From Trichobilharzia regenti (lineage: Eukaryota > Platyhelminthes > Trematoda > Strigeidida > Schistosomatidae): a DNA stretch of 64,000 nucleotides. Under the pieces are notes generated by a model. That model ran no database searches, had not been told where the DNA came from, and was given only the letters and a program-made list of their open reading frames with translations. Positions within the stretch are counted from its first letter, which is position 1, and each line of letters opens with the position of its first letter. Location of the stretch: positions 23,545,362 to 23,609,361 of the forward strand of contig OX235262.1 of the NCBI GenBank assembly GCA_944472135.2, read 5' to 3'. Shown here piece after piece: positions 34,154-45,760 of this stretch. The position numbers and the translations under genes are program-made.

Positions 34154-35190
34154 ATGAAATTTTCTCGTGTACGATACAAATGCCAAACAGTCAATTTCAC
34201 CTTAAGGTATAAATCTGACCTAAACGAACTAGTTAGCACTCACGAGGTATACAACATAGATGGCATTGAAGTAGAAACCCAGCTGGAAATTAAATATCTC
34301 GGCGTCATTCTATCTGCTGATCTCTCCTGGTTGTCTCATATCTTGATGATTTCTAAGGAAATATTCCGTCTCACCTTCTACATCAAGAAGTTAAGACATT
34401 CTGGAATAATCCAACCCTTAATCCTACAATTCGTTGACTCTCGCATTCTGCCTATTATTCTCTATTGTTCCCCCTTAGTTTTTCCAAGGCTACAGAAGAA
34501 GGACAATGTCTTACTACGTAGGATGTCAAAGGTTGTCAGCAGGGTAAGCTACGTGCCACTTAATCAGCTTGTTAATATTCTGGTTGAGAGGCACTTGAAC
34601 TTATGTGAAAAATGGGCAAAATCCATTTTATCTGACTCACACCACCCTTTTCATTCACAACTCTCCCCCCCCCTTTTATCACATCAGGCAAAACCAGAAG
34701 CCTATATAGGAAACTATATGCTCGTGCTAGCAAGTAAAAAACTCAACCATACCCTACTTAGCTTGTGTTCTGTGCGATAAAGAAAGCATTAGGCGTGATA
34801 CCTATAACTTATTAAATAGTCAGTAGAACAACTGGATCTCGTCTTTCCAACTCATATCATTTATAGGTACAACGTTTTCTTTCTTTTCCTTTTCTCTTCC
34901 TTACAAACTCTATTAAAACATTCTTCTTCGTTCTTTCACACTCTGTATATCTCAACCTTCTGTTTCCGCTTACGCCAATAAATATGTTAACACCTTCAAA
35001 CACTCTGTTCAATTTTGGCTTTGCTACCGACATGTCAATATGTGGTTGCCATAATGAACTGAGACTACCCATAATCTATGTAGAATTTCATTTATTGTTA
35101 ATGTACTAACTGGATGCAATCCTGTAGTGAAATGGTGAGAATTCCATTCTGTATCACAAGTACTCTTTTGGAATAATGCAAATTTATATA
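34154..35190 (+). mobile_element. CR1/SR1-like 3' fragment
   Basis: The open frame 34154-34780 encodes the thumb region (KCQTVNFTLRYKSDLNEL, KYLGVILSADLSW, FRLTFYIKKLRHSG, RLQKKDNVLLRRMSKVVSR). The C-terminus is frameshifted after a poly-C run near 34665. The 3' UTR ends at about 35190 (ggtgagaattccattctgta ... ttggaataatgc). The catalytic domain is absent. Confidence 0.8.
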
Positions 35191-35464
35191 TATATATATA
35201 TACGCTAGTTCATCTCGACTGATTATTGTTCACGCTTTATGAAGCGCTAATCACTTCAACTAGTGACTACCAACAGGATGAAGTTGTCTAGAGTTTTACT
35301 GAAAAACTGTGGCTCATTGGGTCCACAAGGTTGAGTTTAAGGACACATACTCATCAAAGACACCAAAGACTCGCGGCTGCGAATTGATAGAAGTTAGAAT
35401 TCAAGGACTATCAGATGTTGGTCCGCTAGGTGAATGATAGTCGAACTCGCTTCGTCACCTGAAA

Positions 35465-35626
35465 TTCCATTATGGGTAAATTTTTGTTTTGATAACGTCT
35501 CACAGTGTTATACAGTAATGTGTTATACAGTAAATGTTATACAGTACAATGTTATACAGTAAACATTATTGTATAACACTGTGAGACTTTATCAAAACAA
35601 AAATTTACCCATAATGGAATTATACT
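35465..35626. mobile_element. Fold-back element made of PLE-A ends
   Basis: The two halves are reverse complements (attccattatgggtaaat ... acccataatggaat), and each matches the last ~60 bp of the PLE-A element at 4559-4618. The centre has four copies of tgttatacagta. There is no coding capacity. It may be a non-autonomous derivative or a remnant of two PLE ends joined tail to tail. Confidence 0.8.
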
Positions 35627-35674
35627 CTACCACAGTGCACAAGTTTTATTCATATATCGTCACCTGAAAGGTTT

Positions 35675-35820
35675 TCAGTCTGATTTTGGCTAAAGTTATT
35701 GGGGCGTACTGACGAATAGTCTCAAACTAGCAGGAAACACCTGTCCTGTACTCTGCAGTTTTCAGTGGTCCCCTAACTGATATCACTTGGTGATAAAACT
35801 TGAATTAAATCATTGTTTGA
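35675..35820 (+). mobile_element. SMalpha-like retroposon relic
   Basis: gcgtactgacgaatagtctc ... acctgtcctgtactctgc ... cagtggtcccctaactgata retains the order of the hammerhead family, with mutated core and stem II. Confidence 0.6.
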
Positions 35821-35829
35821 TTTTATTTC

Positions 35830-36590
35830 TTTCCATAGTATTCTGTAGATTCACCACTCACAATACAGATAATATTAATATGAAAGTTGGTATTTCTGAA
35901 TCGCTCACTGAACGTGAAACATCTTCATCTTCAATCCCGTAGTGTACTCGTTATCTGATAGGTAGCCAGGTATCTAGTTTGCACATGAAAAGAAGCAGTT
36001 CAGTACAGTAGATTCCTAAAGAGTTTCGTTTAATGAAGTTTTTTCATTACTCAGCTAGTGTTAGTATAAATAGGATTTCATCCCACCCACCGCCGCTCAC
36101 TTCCCCAAAGTGAGGGTAAGTGGTAATCACATTCAATATATCCATGTGTCAAAAGGCGGTGCAGATCACTTTTAGGAAGCTCGGGCAACAGACAGTCAGA
36201 TGTTTGTTCAACTGATTTGCTCTGGCTACTTACTATATTCACTAAAGATGCCCATTATAAATTTCATAAAACCGATTAGTTAATACAAAGAATATTCTTT
36301 TCAGTAACACTTCTTCAGTCGTTACAGTTATATATCCATAATGGTTAAATATTAATTCATACTGACAGTAATGGTTGTATTAAAAGAACAGAAAAGAAAA
36401 CTTAGAATCGTTCATATAGAAATTTCGAGAGGTGTGTGTGTGCGTGAATAGACCGGTAATAAATTACAGTTCAATGCATTTTGTATATGATAATGTCTAG
36501 ATTATATGAAAGTAAATCCTCATCATGAATACCATTCAATAATACCGGTAATAAACAATCATGCTTAATTCAATTCAAATTAGACTTTTT
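35830..36590. other. No gene; one PLE-like terminal stretch
   Basis: 36280-36380 resembles the PLE-B terminal module of unit 1 (9145-9260). A short tgtgtgtgtg tract lies at 36435. Nothing else is recognised. Confidence 0.4.
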
Positions 36591-37070
36591 TGTTGATTCG
36601 TTGAATAGAAGTGTTCGGTGTGTGTTGACCAGTCGGCTCCGTGCGCGACTACTTTGATGGTGTCCGAGAGGTTAGCTTGATGAGCCCCAAAATAGGACGT
36701 AATTCGCTCCTTGGATTCCACTGTGATTTACCATCTACCGAATTACTTCAGGTTAAATTCTCAGACATTGTTGAAGCATCAGCACAACGCACCGACATGC
36801 CAACAAAGGTTAAACACATCTGTCTAGTCAGTCAACGAGAAAGTCCCAATCGAATCTAATAATGTCCGATACCCATCGCACAATAGGTGGCTGCTGTGTC
36901 CCAAGTGGTCTAGTGGATAATGCTTTGGTTCAAGCCTCAGTGAGATAATCGTCAATCACTGGGGAATGCAGTGCATGTAGATGATGACTCCGAAACACGA
37001 TGTAATGCGCATCCTGCATTCCACTCCTAGTCACCCACCATCCACAAAATCCTGATCAGTGTTTATGTTG
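36590..37070 (+). mobile_element. Two canonical SMalpha-like relics in tandem
   Basis: 36675-36722 reads cttgatgagccccaaaatag ... ccttggattccact, a mutated copy of the SMalpha hammerhead. 36895-37030 has a tRNA-like head (aagtggtctagtggataatg) and a stem I pair ggaatgcag / ctgcattcc around a decayed core (gatgatga...gaaac). A spacing of ~280 bp in one orientation fits a dimer. The frame at 36641-36859 is not a gene. Confidence 0.6.
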
Positions 37071-37299
37071 AATTCTATTCACTATAATTATAGGCTTCGT
37101 ATAAAGCGATATTAACACCACGAACCTGGTGAGGAAATCAGGTAGAAGGTGGTTATGTATGTGTATATCAGTATATTCAATATAACCAAAGATATATTAA
37201 GAAAATCAAATGTTTGTCCATACAAGGTCAGGGGAGAATCTACACACAATTCGATGTTATCTTAGCAAAAATATTAATTATTTCTCTAACCATTATTAA

Positions 37300-37690
37300 T
37301 AATAATAATTCGCTTTATTCCATAACAGTACTTGTAATACAGAATGGAATTCTCAGCATTTTACTACAGGATTGCGCATCCAGTTTGTACATTAAAAATA
37401 AATAAAATTCCACATATATTAAGGTAATCTCAGTTCATTATGACAACAACATATTGGCATGTCGGTAGCAAAGCCAAAATTGAACAGAGTGTTTGAAGAT
37501 GTTAGAAAAGTAGATGGTAGCATATTTACTGACGTAAGCGGTAACAAAAGGTCGAGATGTACAGAATTTGAGAGGATGAAGAATGTTTTAAGTAGAGTTT
37601 GCAAGGAAGAAAGAAACAAAGCAGCACATAACTGAAAAAAGAGAAAGAAAAAAGGAAATTAAAGGAAAGTCATTATGGATAAATGACTGT
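37300..37690 (-). mobile_element. CR1-like 3' UTR, minus strand
   Basis: The minus strand matches the 3' UTR at 34860-35180 (cgacatgccaatatg, ggaataaagcg). Confidence 0.65.
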
Positions 37691-38110
37691 AGAATCTGAA
37701 GAAGAGGGTATCTATAAATATTTTATATGATGAAGACACTGTTAGAGGTGAAACATATAAGTTACTATGTAATTAGAAAGCTGAATCGACCCTTTCATCG
37801 TTCATCTTTCTGCAATTTTATGGTATCACACTTCTGATCGTTTAATTATAACTTAACGGCAATATTTTAATCTCTTAATACTATTATTACTACAGTTTTA
37901 TACTTTATGCATATTTTTCTCCTAATCTCATTCTGCAATTGCACCATAGCTGCCATAACAACGTTTTGTTATTATTGTTGTTATTATGCAATGTTCATTC
38001 TTTATCGTTTTGAGTAAATTAGATGCAATATTGTAGTGAATGCTGAAAATTCCTGGCTGTATCTTTAGTACTGTTTTTGGAATAAAGCAAAGATTAATAT
38101 TACTAAGTGG
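37690..38110 (+). mobile_element. CR1-like 3' end, plus strand
   Basis: NILYDEDTVRGETYKLLCN (37715-37771) is the CR1 C-terminus, followed by a 3' UTR ending near 38110 (tttttggaataaagcaaaga). It abuts the minus-strand CR1 tail, so the two ends are joined head to head. Confidence 0.65.
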
Positions 38111-38881
38111 TAATAAAAAGATAACTGATTATTATTCCATTAAGTATGCGCTGAACAGCACACTTTGTGATTTGATTCTAATTTACATGTTTTACTGGAG
38201 ATTGTATAACCAGGATGAATGGATTTACAATGATAGAAACACAGTTTCGTTCAGCGAAGTAATTTTTCTTTTCATTGAATTCAAATTTCAGGCTGTAGAG
38301 TCGTGTTTATATTTATGGGAAAAGGCATTAATTGATATCGGAAAGTGCTCATTAAATTTTGCATAAGCCAACCAGAATTTGAAAGACAACCTAGGTGAAA
38401 AGAACAAGATTCATACTGTCAACACAAATGTGAAATCAGTCGGTTCTTCCATATAAAGCGGTCAGAAACTGGTCTAGCGCATCACGAAAATATTTCCAAC
38501 AATTTACAAACCTTTACCAACACAGTCGCCCTCTTCGCTGGCTCAGTACTGAAGATTAAATGGCTGACTGGCCCGAAAGAGTCAGGAACAATAAACAATG
38601 GCAGCAAAATAAACAGCATCTAATTGCCTAGGAAATATGTGGGAGAAAATAGAGTGAGATCAAACATCTGTTGCGGTGGCTGTCGAATGACATCCCACGC
38701 CGTCATACCAGTGGAATCACAATGATAAGCAATGAATGGAATGTCGGTTCGGGGGTTACATGGCGGAGCTCGTACGAGGAGGGTATGGAAGATTATGGGC
38801 AATCGTGGAGCCAGCTGAAGAGGGAGGAGGAAATAGAACAAAGTGTAGATGTATTGTCGAAGCCCTATGTTCAACCGGGAA
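37876..38881 (+). repeat. Inverted-repeat arm (partner 32290-33295)
   Basis: CR1 tail, then PLE-B terminal module (38255-38335), then RTE 3' end, in mirror order to 32290-33295. Confidence 0.85.
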
Positions 38882-38900
38882 CCCAAAGGAATTTTATTAA
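38390..38900 (+). mobile_element. RTE/SR2-like 3' fragment
   Basis: It encodes VTWRSSYEEGMEDYGQSWSQ followed by LKREEE, and earlier decayed pieces of the RTE C-terminus. The 3' end is aacccaaaggaatttt. Confidence 0.75.
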
Positions 38901-38999
38901 TAAATAATCAGAGTTGTTCACTTATCACTGTTTCAACTACCATATGTTTATGACTTTCATTAAGGTGTAAATATAGACTGATCTGCAAGAGGATCGATT

Positions 39000-39170
39000 G
39001 GTTTCAAGTATGGTTATAAACTGAATTTAGTCAGAGAACCATTGAAAATCAAGGAGTACGGGACAGCAATACTCGCACATGACACACCTGGGATCGAACC
39101 CGAAACCTTCAGGTTACCAGGCGAGCTCGTTAGCCATTCATCCAATAGGACTGGAATCAATGACCAACTC
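39000..39170 (-). mobile_element. SMalpha-like retroposon relic
   Basis: Minus-strand tRNA-like head (cctgaaggtttcgggttcga) and 3' part (ttttcaatggttctctgact). The hammerhead centre is largely lost. Confidence 0.6.
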
Positions 39171-39429
39171 ATGCATTCTAACTTCTATCATTTTGTGATA
39201 TTATCTTTACAACCACCTGACATTGTCATTGGTGTTTATCTCTCCCCATGCCCAATATTGTGGACCTCGCTGCTCATTACTTATCACTAAGACTTCAGAT
39301 GATTTCATTCTGTAGTCATTCACTATTCATCATCAAGTTAATATTCAACTGTCGGTTTGCAAAAAGGATTTGATTAATTTCGAATTTGGACACTACAAAC
39401 TTGAATGCCAAGTTATTAGGCAATTTTGT

Positions 39430-40280
39430 TGTTCCCTTGGGTGCTGAGTGAAAAATGAGGCTTCATCGGCACATCTTCAGTTCTTCCTATTCTCTGTGGT
39501 CCTCTTTATCTGACCCCTCGATCGACCATTATATCTCTCCCCACAGACGATCTGTTGCATGTCACCCTAGGACACACACACGATCAACCCTAGGTCTCCT
39601 ATTTTCATTTCATTCAAGCGATGGGCTGGCGAGAGATGTCCTTCAACGGTCTCATCAGCGACGGCCCAATCCATCTCCGTTTACTTCTGCATAATTTTTG
39701 ATCAACAGGTTTTTGAGTGGTTCGTTCACAGAGTATCTTCTTGCTAATTCCCTCTGACTGGCAATCTGATATTGAGTATGAAATGAAGTCAGCTGCTGAC
39801 GAAAGTCTACACTAGCCTGTTGGAAATACTTTTCGTGATAGGCGTTCCAAGTGTTTGACCCATATAGAGGAAATGATTGACTTAACATTGTTGTTGAATA
39901 CCCGAATCGCGTTGTTTATGCTAGCTACAGAAGATCTCGAAACTGATTTCAAAGTGATAAAGGTTCACCATGCCTTCCGGACTCCACCTTTGATGTCCTT
40001 ATTCGTGCCGTGTGCTTGTAGTTGAAACGATGCTTCCTGGATAAGTGAAGGAATTAATGTCGTTCAAATTTTGTGTCGTTGATAGTGATTGGTGCTGTTT
40101 GTTGTTGTTGTCGTTAGTGTCAGTTGGTTATCTTCATCACTTCTGACTTCTTCTTGATGTCTACTTAAACTCATGTCTACTCTACCTGCCTTTTATGTCG
40201 GTTTGTTGCATTTCGCCCATAAATGTTCGAGTTTGTGTAACATAAGACATAAATCATTCACGAAATGAGTTATATTATTA
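39430..40280 (-). mobile_element. RTE/SR2-like 3' fragment
   Basis: Minus-strand frames show SLYGSNTWNAYHEKYFQQAS, the RTE 'LYGSETW' region, with frameshifts. It abuts a second RTE copy at 40285. Confidence 0.7.
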
Positions 40281-40284
40281 TTAT

Positions 40285-41360
40285 TCTTGTTCCCTTGGGT
40301 TCCTAGTGGAACATAAAGCTTCAACTGCACGTCTCCACTTGCTTCTGTCTTCCTTCTGCTGTACTTTTCACCTGCATCCATGTTAGTCCATACTCTTTCA
40401 ACTCCTCTTCACACCATCTCCTCCATGTCACCCTCCCACTGACGTCCCACTCGCCGCTTTCCTTTCGGCCTGGTTCCACTCGAGAAATGGCCTGATGCAC
40501 GCGAGATATCACCCAGTGGCCTCCCCAGCGATGGATGTCCAATGTCCAATCCATCTCCTTTTTCTCCTGCATATTTGTTGGTTGGCGATTGCTTCTTGTT
40601 TTTTTTGTTTCCAATCAGAGTTCCTTGTTGGTGATTGTTTCCGGCCCGGCTATTTGATCTTCACTCAGCATAGTGCGATAGTTGACAGTTACTTGTTGAT
40701 AAAGGTCTGCAATAGCCTGTTGGAAATATTCTTTGTAACCCGCCCGCCCGTCAAGTTTCTGATCCGATCCGTATAGAAGAACTGACTGATTTGACGTTGT
40801 ATGTATTGAAAATTCGACCAAATTTTGTTGTTGATGGTGGCTGAGTGACGAATATTTCCAGATTGGTTTCAGTTGGTTGATGAATGTGTTTCTCGCCTTC
40901 CCGATTATCACTCGACTTGACATCCTTGTCCTTTCCGACAGTCTGTAGTCAAGACAATGCTCCCTAGATAAGTGAATGAAGTAACCTCTTTCAAATCCCT
41001 CCCGTTGATGGTGATTGGCGCTGGATGTTGTTGGTTCTCACTGCATGAGAGCTTTGGCTGCTGTTGGTGACATCATGATGGCCACTCCCTCTATGTGCTC
41101 GTGATTGTCCTGTGGGTGGGCAGAATAGAAGTATTGTCTCCCCAGTTGGCAGTTAGCACCTATCACATCCGCTCCATCTTCTGTCGCAGATTGCCAACAC
41201 TTCTATTCCATGTCTTCTCCTTTCTGTGGCTACCTGGGCAGCCTTTCCAGTTTTGTATATTGTACGAACATTCCACCTACCCACCCTTATTTTTGCTTTC
41301 ATCGAAAGAAGACACATCGTCTGACTGGCTTCCCGAAGGCTTTCACCAGACTGTGTCATT
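40285..41360 (-). mobile_element. RTE/SR2-like element with endonuclease start joined to RT end
   Basis: Minus strand: 41153-41359 encodes KIRVGRWNVRTIYKTGKAAQ and EVLAICDRRW, the N-terminal start of an APE-type endonuclease of RTE elements (WNVRT motif). 40615-40923 and 40321-40614 encode the far C-terminal region (LLYGSDQKL, VTWRRWCEEELKEYGLTWMQ). The middle (rest of the EN and the RT core) is missing, so this is an internally deleted copy. Confidence 0.78.
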
Positions 41361-41434
41361 TCACTTCCCCCAATTCTAGAGAAAAATAAGGTTATTGTTT
41401 ATATTTTTAGAATTTTTAATACATTTGTGCGTTG

Positions 41435-41575
41435 AAGTTTCTGTAGCGATTTGGTTAAGTTTCGAGGGTGGAGTTGCTAGTACCACGCCCCAACCCTCCC
41501 TCTTTATTCGGGCTTGGGACCGGCTAGAAAACTAACAAGCTAGTAATCTAGGCGAGGTTGAAATGAGTTATAAGG
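41435..41575 (-). mobile_element. Partial tRNA-headed SINE body
   Basis: gttgaagtttctgtagcg ... gttgctagtaccacgcccc ... gcgaggttg is the minus-strand SINE body, lacking a recognisable head. Confidence 0.5.
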
Positions 41576-41777
41576 CCTAAAAAATTCTAATCTACAGTTG
41601 ATGTTACATCACATCTATCTCTTGTGAAAATAAGATGAAATAAAGAGAGGAGGAATTCTCAGACTGTTAGTTATGCAGTTTATTGACTCATTAATAATTA
41701 TATTAATTACTTCAATGTTATCTCTCTTTTTTTAAAAATAAAATTCATTTACACTGTTTATTGTTTTTTTTTTGAAG

Positions 41778-42220
41778 GATTTTTCTATTTCTGGGGAATT
41801 CTTTTCATGGTATTCAATACACTCATAGTATTATTACAACATGAAGAAAATTCAAAATTGGATCTACATCTACACCAATGGATCAAATGTTTATGCAATA
41901 AATTTAAGTCTAAATCAAATCGTTTAACATCACCAAACTCTTGTCAAATGATAATCACTGATAAACTATCAGATGTGATATCAAATAAATCCTATAATGA
42001 AATGCATAATAGTACAGAGATGAATGCAGAAACACTGAACACTGAGGGTGTTCAAAGAGAAATTTCATATTATTCTGATATCAAAACACTTCCTGAACCA
42101 AATGAAAATGAAGTAAAAGAAAGACGGAATTTATCTTTAATAGGAACGTATAAAGTTATTCTGGGTGTTATGCAGTTGAAAGTAGTATGGATGTACTTGT
42201 TGCTGATAACTATCTCCAAG
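41778..42220 (+). CDS. SLC33A1: SLC33A1 exon: FFYFWG helix, long loop and next helix
   Basis: The 443-bp exon starts after ttgaag. It encodes FFYFWGILFMVFNTLIVLL (a membrane helix; compare DFLFFWG...LITTTLVALL in the human protein), then a hydrophilic loop of about 95 residues rich in Asn, Ser, Lys and Glu, then GTYKVILGVMQLKVVWMY leading into the next helix (LLLITISK). The loop is roughly 70 residues longer than the equivalent human loop as I recall it. It ends in phase 0 before gtaggaat. The ATG at 41807 is an internal Met, not the start. Confidence 0.92.
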
Positions 42221-42264
42221 GTAGGAATATGAGGGTAATTTTGTTTTCACTGGTTTTTTATATT

Positions 42265-42515
42265 TTGCTGTACTACAGTACAGTGGTATGGCGACACTAG
42301 AATGTTCGCAAACCACGGATTTAGTCTGGAGTTCAATCCCTGCGGATGGTTTATTCCCACACTTCCATTGACCGGGAGTAAGCCCGATGGTAAAGAGGGA
42401 TGGTTGGGCGTGAGGCTAGTAACCTCAACTCATAAAAATAAAACAAAATGCTATACGCACTTCAAGGCTTAAGTTTGAGGCCCTATGTTCTACTGTGGAC
42501 ACAAATGGAATAGAA
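42265..42515 (+). mobile_element. Degraded tRNA-headed SINE
   Basis: B box-like gttcaatccc; body gggcgtgaggctagtaacct; tail ccctatgttctactgtgga. It lies just downstream of the second SLC33A1 exon, within the intron. Confidence 0.6.
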
Positions 42516-42639
42516 AAAATAGGATGGCCGGATATTAGAAATTTTTGGATCATTGATTATTCCCTCTAATAACAATATTGGCTTATAAGTCAGATATGTA
42601 CAAGTATCTAAGTTGAACAGTAGGAGTTATCGCGAGCTT

Positions 42640-42995
42640 TATTTCAAGTTTGATCACTGACTGATATCATTTTGAGAACCACTGAAAACCAGCTGAGACA
42701 CCTGGAAAGCTGTTTCGTCCTATTTTGAAATTCGTCGGCAACATGCACCTTTGAGACTTGGGTCTTCTAGTTACAACGCTAGCTCGTGAAAGGTAGAATT
42801 CATGCACTGGTAAATTGGGTTCCAGTGGCTGAATGGTTTACAAGCTTGCTTTGCAACCGGGCAGTCGGTGGTTAGAAACCGAGTGGATGTGTACTGTCGA
42901 TGAGTCGCAAGTTAGAAAGAGAAGGTCGTCTAGTACTTCCTACTAGCTTGTGGTTCTCTGCCTGATATCGATCCGTGATCAAAAGTGAAATAAAT
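42640..42995. mobile_element. Two SMalpha-like relics, opposite orientations
   Basis: 42640-42810 on the minus strand retains aataggacgaaacagctt and the family 3' part. 42820-42995 on the plus strand has the tRNA-like head (ccagtggctgaatggttta) and a decayed body. Both have lost the CTGANGA box. Confidence 0.55.
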
Positions 42996-43365
42996 TCAGT
43001 CCCTACAAACAAACTCCTAAGAATGTTTAATTGTTCTCTAATATTGGAAATTTTCTGATCAGAGCTTTTCAAATCTGACAGAGTCACTCAGTCTTAAAAT
43101 GTCTTAGAAGCGATTGAATGTGGCACACATTTTTCAAATATTGTTTTTTTACGACGATAATTAATGAAAGACTTGAATTCTGTTGAAGAAGATATGCCTT
43201 ACATGGCAAAATATTCAAAAGAAACTTGTTTGATGTTTTTTAAACGTGTTGCGATCATTTTAAGTAGTATTTTTTACTCATCCAATCTGATTCGACGCTC
43301 AAATTATTCCAGAGAATGAGCATAATACTCGCATGTTTATGAATTCTTTGATATTTAATTTTAGG

Positions 43366-43550
43366 GCATCGGTGGCACAGTGGTTAGGACTCTCGCCGAC
43401 CATGCACATGGTCCGAAGTTCGATCCCCTGCCGATGCACACCTGATATCTATGGTCGGCTTGCAAAATTTGGACTACCGATATCCATGCTGAAAATTCCA
43501 TACTTGTACCCAAAATACAATGTGGAATCAAGCTGTAAATCAAAAATATA
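43366..43550 (+). mobile_element. tRNA-headed SINE with CR1 3' tail (short type)
   Basis: A box tggcacagtgg, B box-like agttcgatccc; tail gctgaaaattccatacttgt ... gtggaatcaagctgtaaat. Third copy of this type. Confidence 0.85.
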
Positions 43551-43559
43551 AAAAAATAT

Positions 43560-44755
43560 AAATATATGTTTGATTAGTAGATTAGTTATAATGACTTCTT
43601 AATAAGTCTAGATAAGATTTTACAGCGTCTGCTTTCCTACACATACAAAATTTATTACTTGAGGGTGAAAAAGATGTTCCTTAATAGTTTGTGTGCGTCG
43701 TGTTTTGTGATTGCATGCAACAATAGTAATAATAATGGCTTTAAAAACATTGATTTCTCGACACGAATTTAAAACAGACAATAAAGGTTAATAAGGCAGG
43801 ATTTAAACCAGGTCTCTGTGTACAAAAAGAGGTGGTTGTGACTATCAATCTACCATGGTAATACGTTTTACTTATTATTATTATTCTTGATTCATTTAAA
43901 ACTATCCCTTATCGGTAGGATTATCTTAACTCACTTCACACTGTTATTATTATTGTTATTATAACTATTACTATTGATATTACTCTGTTTGCAATTCTTG
44001 TTATATTCTCTAATGTCTAATTGTTTATCTAAGTAATGTAATTGAAGCGTAATGCAATTTATCTTAATTTCGATCTCTCATACTCTCTCTCCCCTTAGTC
44101 TATTTGAACATGACCTGGAGAATATTCGCACCTGTTTTTTGCATGACTAATTCAATGTAGTTTGTTTACTTACCAGTCTTATATCTCCCAATGAAATTTC
44201 AATAGTGTGTATATATATCCGTGTATGTAGAGTATTCAGCTGAAGAGTAGTTCCACCGAAATTTGATGAATTCATTAAATCCTGCTTTATTAACCTTTAT
44301 TGCTCGTTTCAAATAATGCCTTTATTCTGGATAGTGTTTATAGAATGTACAGAATTTTCAGATAAGTTTATCGCATGATAATTTCTCATCATACGGGATT
44401 TTCAGGTAAAAATATTCATTGTCAGTACATCCTGTCTGTGACACAATGCTGTATAACCTGTAACGCAAACCAATCCATTAATATGTTTCTTCTTTGTCTC
44501 CTTAGACAATTGCCCAACACCTGGTTGAAAGCCAATTTTAAAAAGTTCGGGAGTAAATTTTGACGCCCAAAGGGCATAGCTGAGGAATAGGTATCCCATG
44601 TATTGGAATGCATAGCTACCTACGAGTATGCTTCTTCTCAAGTTCAGTAGAAACAGACAAATCAGCAGACTGTAAACACTTTAAATACTCACGAGGGTAA
44701 ATAATACCATTGGAGGTTATATTTCACTTGATCAAAACAAAGTAATCAAAAGAAA
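43560..44755. other. No gene recognised
   Basis: Intronic, AT-rich, with attatt repeats at about 43870-43980. Small frames near 44400-44640 show no family features. Confidence 0.4.
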
Positions 44756-44759
44756 TTAT

Positions 44760-45490
44760 TATTTCTTTTAATTCCTAGAGGAACATAGAGCTTCGACCGC
44801 GCGTCTCCATCGCGTTCGGTTCTCTGCCAACGTTTCACCCCGCTCCAAGTCTGTCCACATGCTTTCATCTCCTCCTCACATGACCTCCTCCAAGTCACCC
44901 TCGCACTAGCGACCAACTCGCCGCTTCCCTTTCGGGTTCCACTCGAGCAATGGATTGTCTAGTGATGTCATTTGATGGTTTCCTCAGAGTATGGCCAACC
45001 AATCCATCACCATTTTCTCCCGCCTATTTGTTGCACAATCGGTTCCTGGTTAGTTCGCTCCCAGAAGTCCTTCACTGTTGCTGATCTTTTCTGGCCGGCC
45101 ATCTGATCTTGAGTAGTATTGAGCGAAGACAACTGTTAATGAAGGTCTGAAGTTTGTTTGAGATGCTCTTTATGACGCGCAGTGCAAGTCTCTGATCCGT
45201 AAAGTAGCACTGACTTCACATTGGAGTTGAAAATCCGGATGTTATTTTTGATGCTGAGTGCTGCTGACTTGTCTCCACACAGACTTGACAGTAATGAAAG
45301 CCTGTCTTGTTTTTTCGATTCTTGCTTTGATATCTTCGTCAGTTCCATCTGTAGTTGAAACGACGCTCCCCAGATAGGTTGGTAGGTGTCGGAGGTTTTT
45401 TTTCAGGTTCCTTCCATTTATGCTGATTGGTGTATTTATGTTGTATGTATTTTGAGCAGACTGCCTATGCAAGTAAATGTATTGCATCTG
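44760..45490 (-). mobile_element. RTE/SR2-like 3' fragment
   Basis: Minus-strand frames encode HLPTYLGSVVSTTDGTDEDI, ARIEKTRQAF, then NNIRIFNSNVKSVLLYGSET: the region after the RT palm, typical of RTE-clade elements. The 3' tail ends ttaattcctagagg on the other strand. Frameshifted. Confidence 0.78.
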
Positions 45491-45494
45491 TTGA

Positions 45495-45760
45495 TTTTAT
45501 TTTCTAAACTATTCATCTTATCACAGTCAGTTATTCTTGCTCTAGGTAAATTTCCGTCTTCCGATAATTTAACTGACCCTGATCTACAGGTCCCATATGT
45601 ATGATTCATCATAAAGTCATTACATGATATCTGTTAAATTACATTATTTTTCCTAATTAGACCTATAGAGCCCTGAATTTTATCTCTGAAGGAGTTGTTT
45701 GGTTTTAATGCCACCCTGTTTCCTCGAAGGTGTCTGTTCAAATATGTGTGCATCAATTGA
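45495..45760 (-). pseudogene. PLE-A-like linker/endonuclease relic
   Basis: The minus-strand sequence resembles 4020-4210 of PLE-A: a region equivalent to the KPTNSLRDKL linker at 45670-45720 and a post-YIG piece (cagatccgt-type, 45540-45600). Only scraps remain. Confidence 0.5.

Noticed and set aside
35510..35570. CRISPR-like short repeats (tgttatacagta x4)
   Set aside because: The spacers are only a few bases and irregular; the context is a eukaryotic fold-back element.
36641..36859. 72-codon open frame
   Set aside because: It covers an SMalpha hammerhead relic, so chance reading of a non-coding retroposon is more likely.
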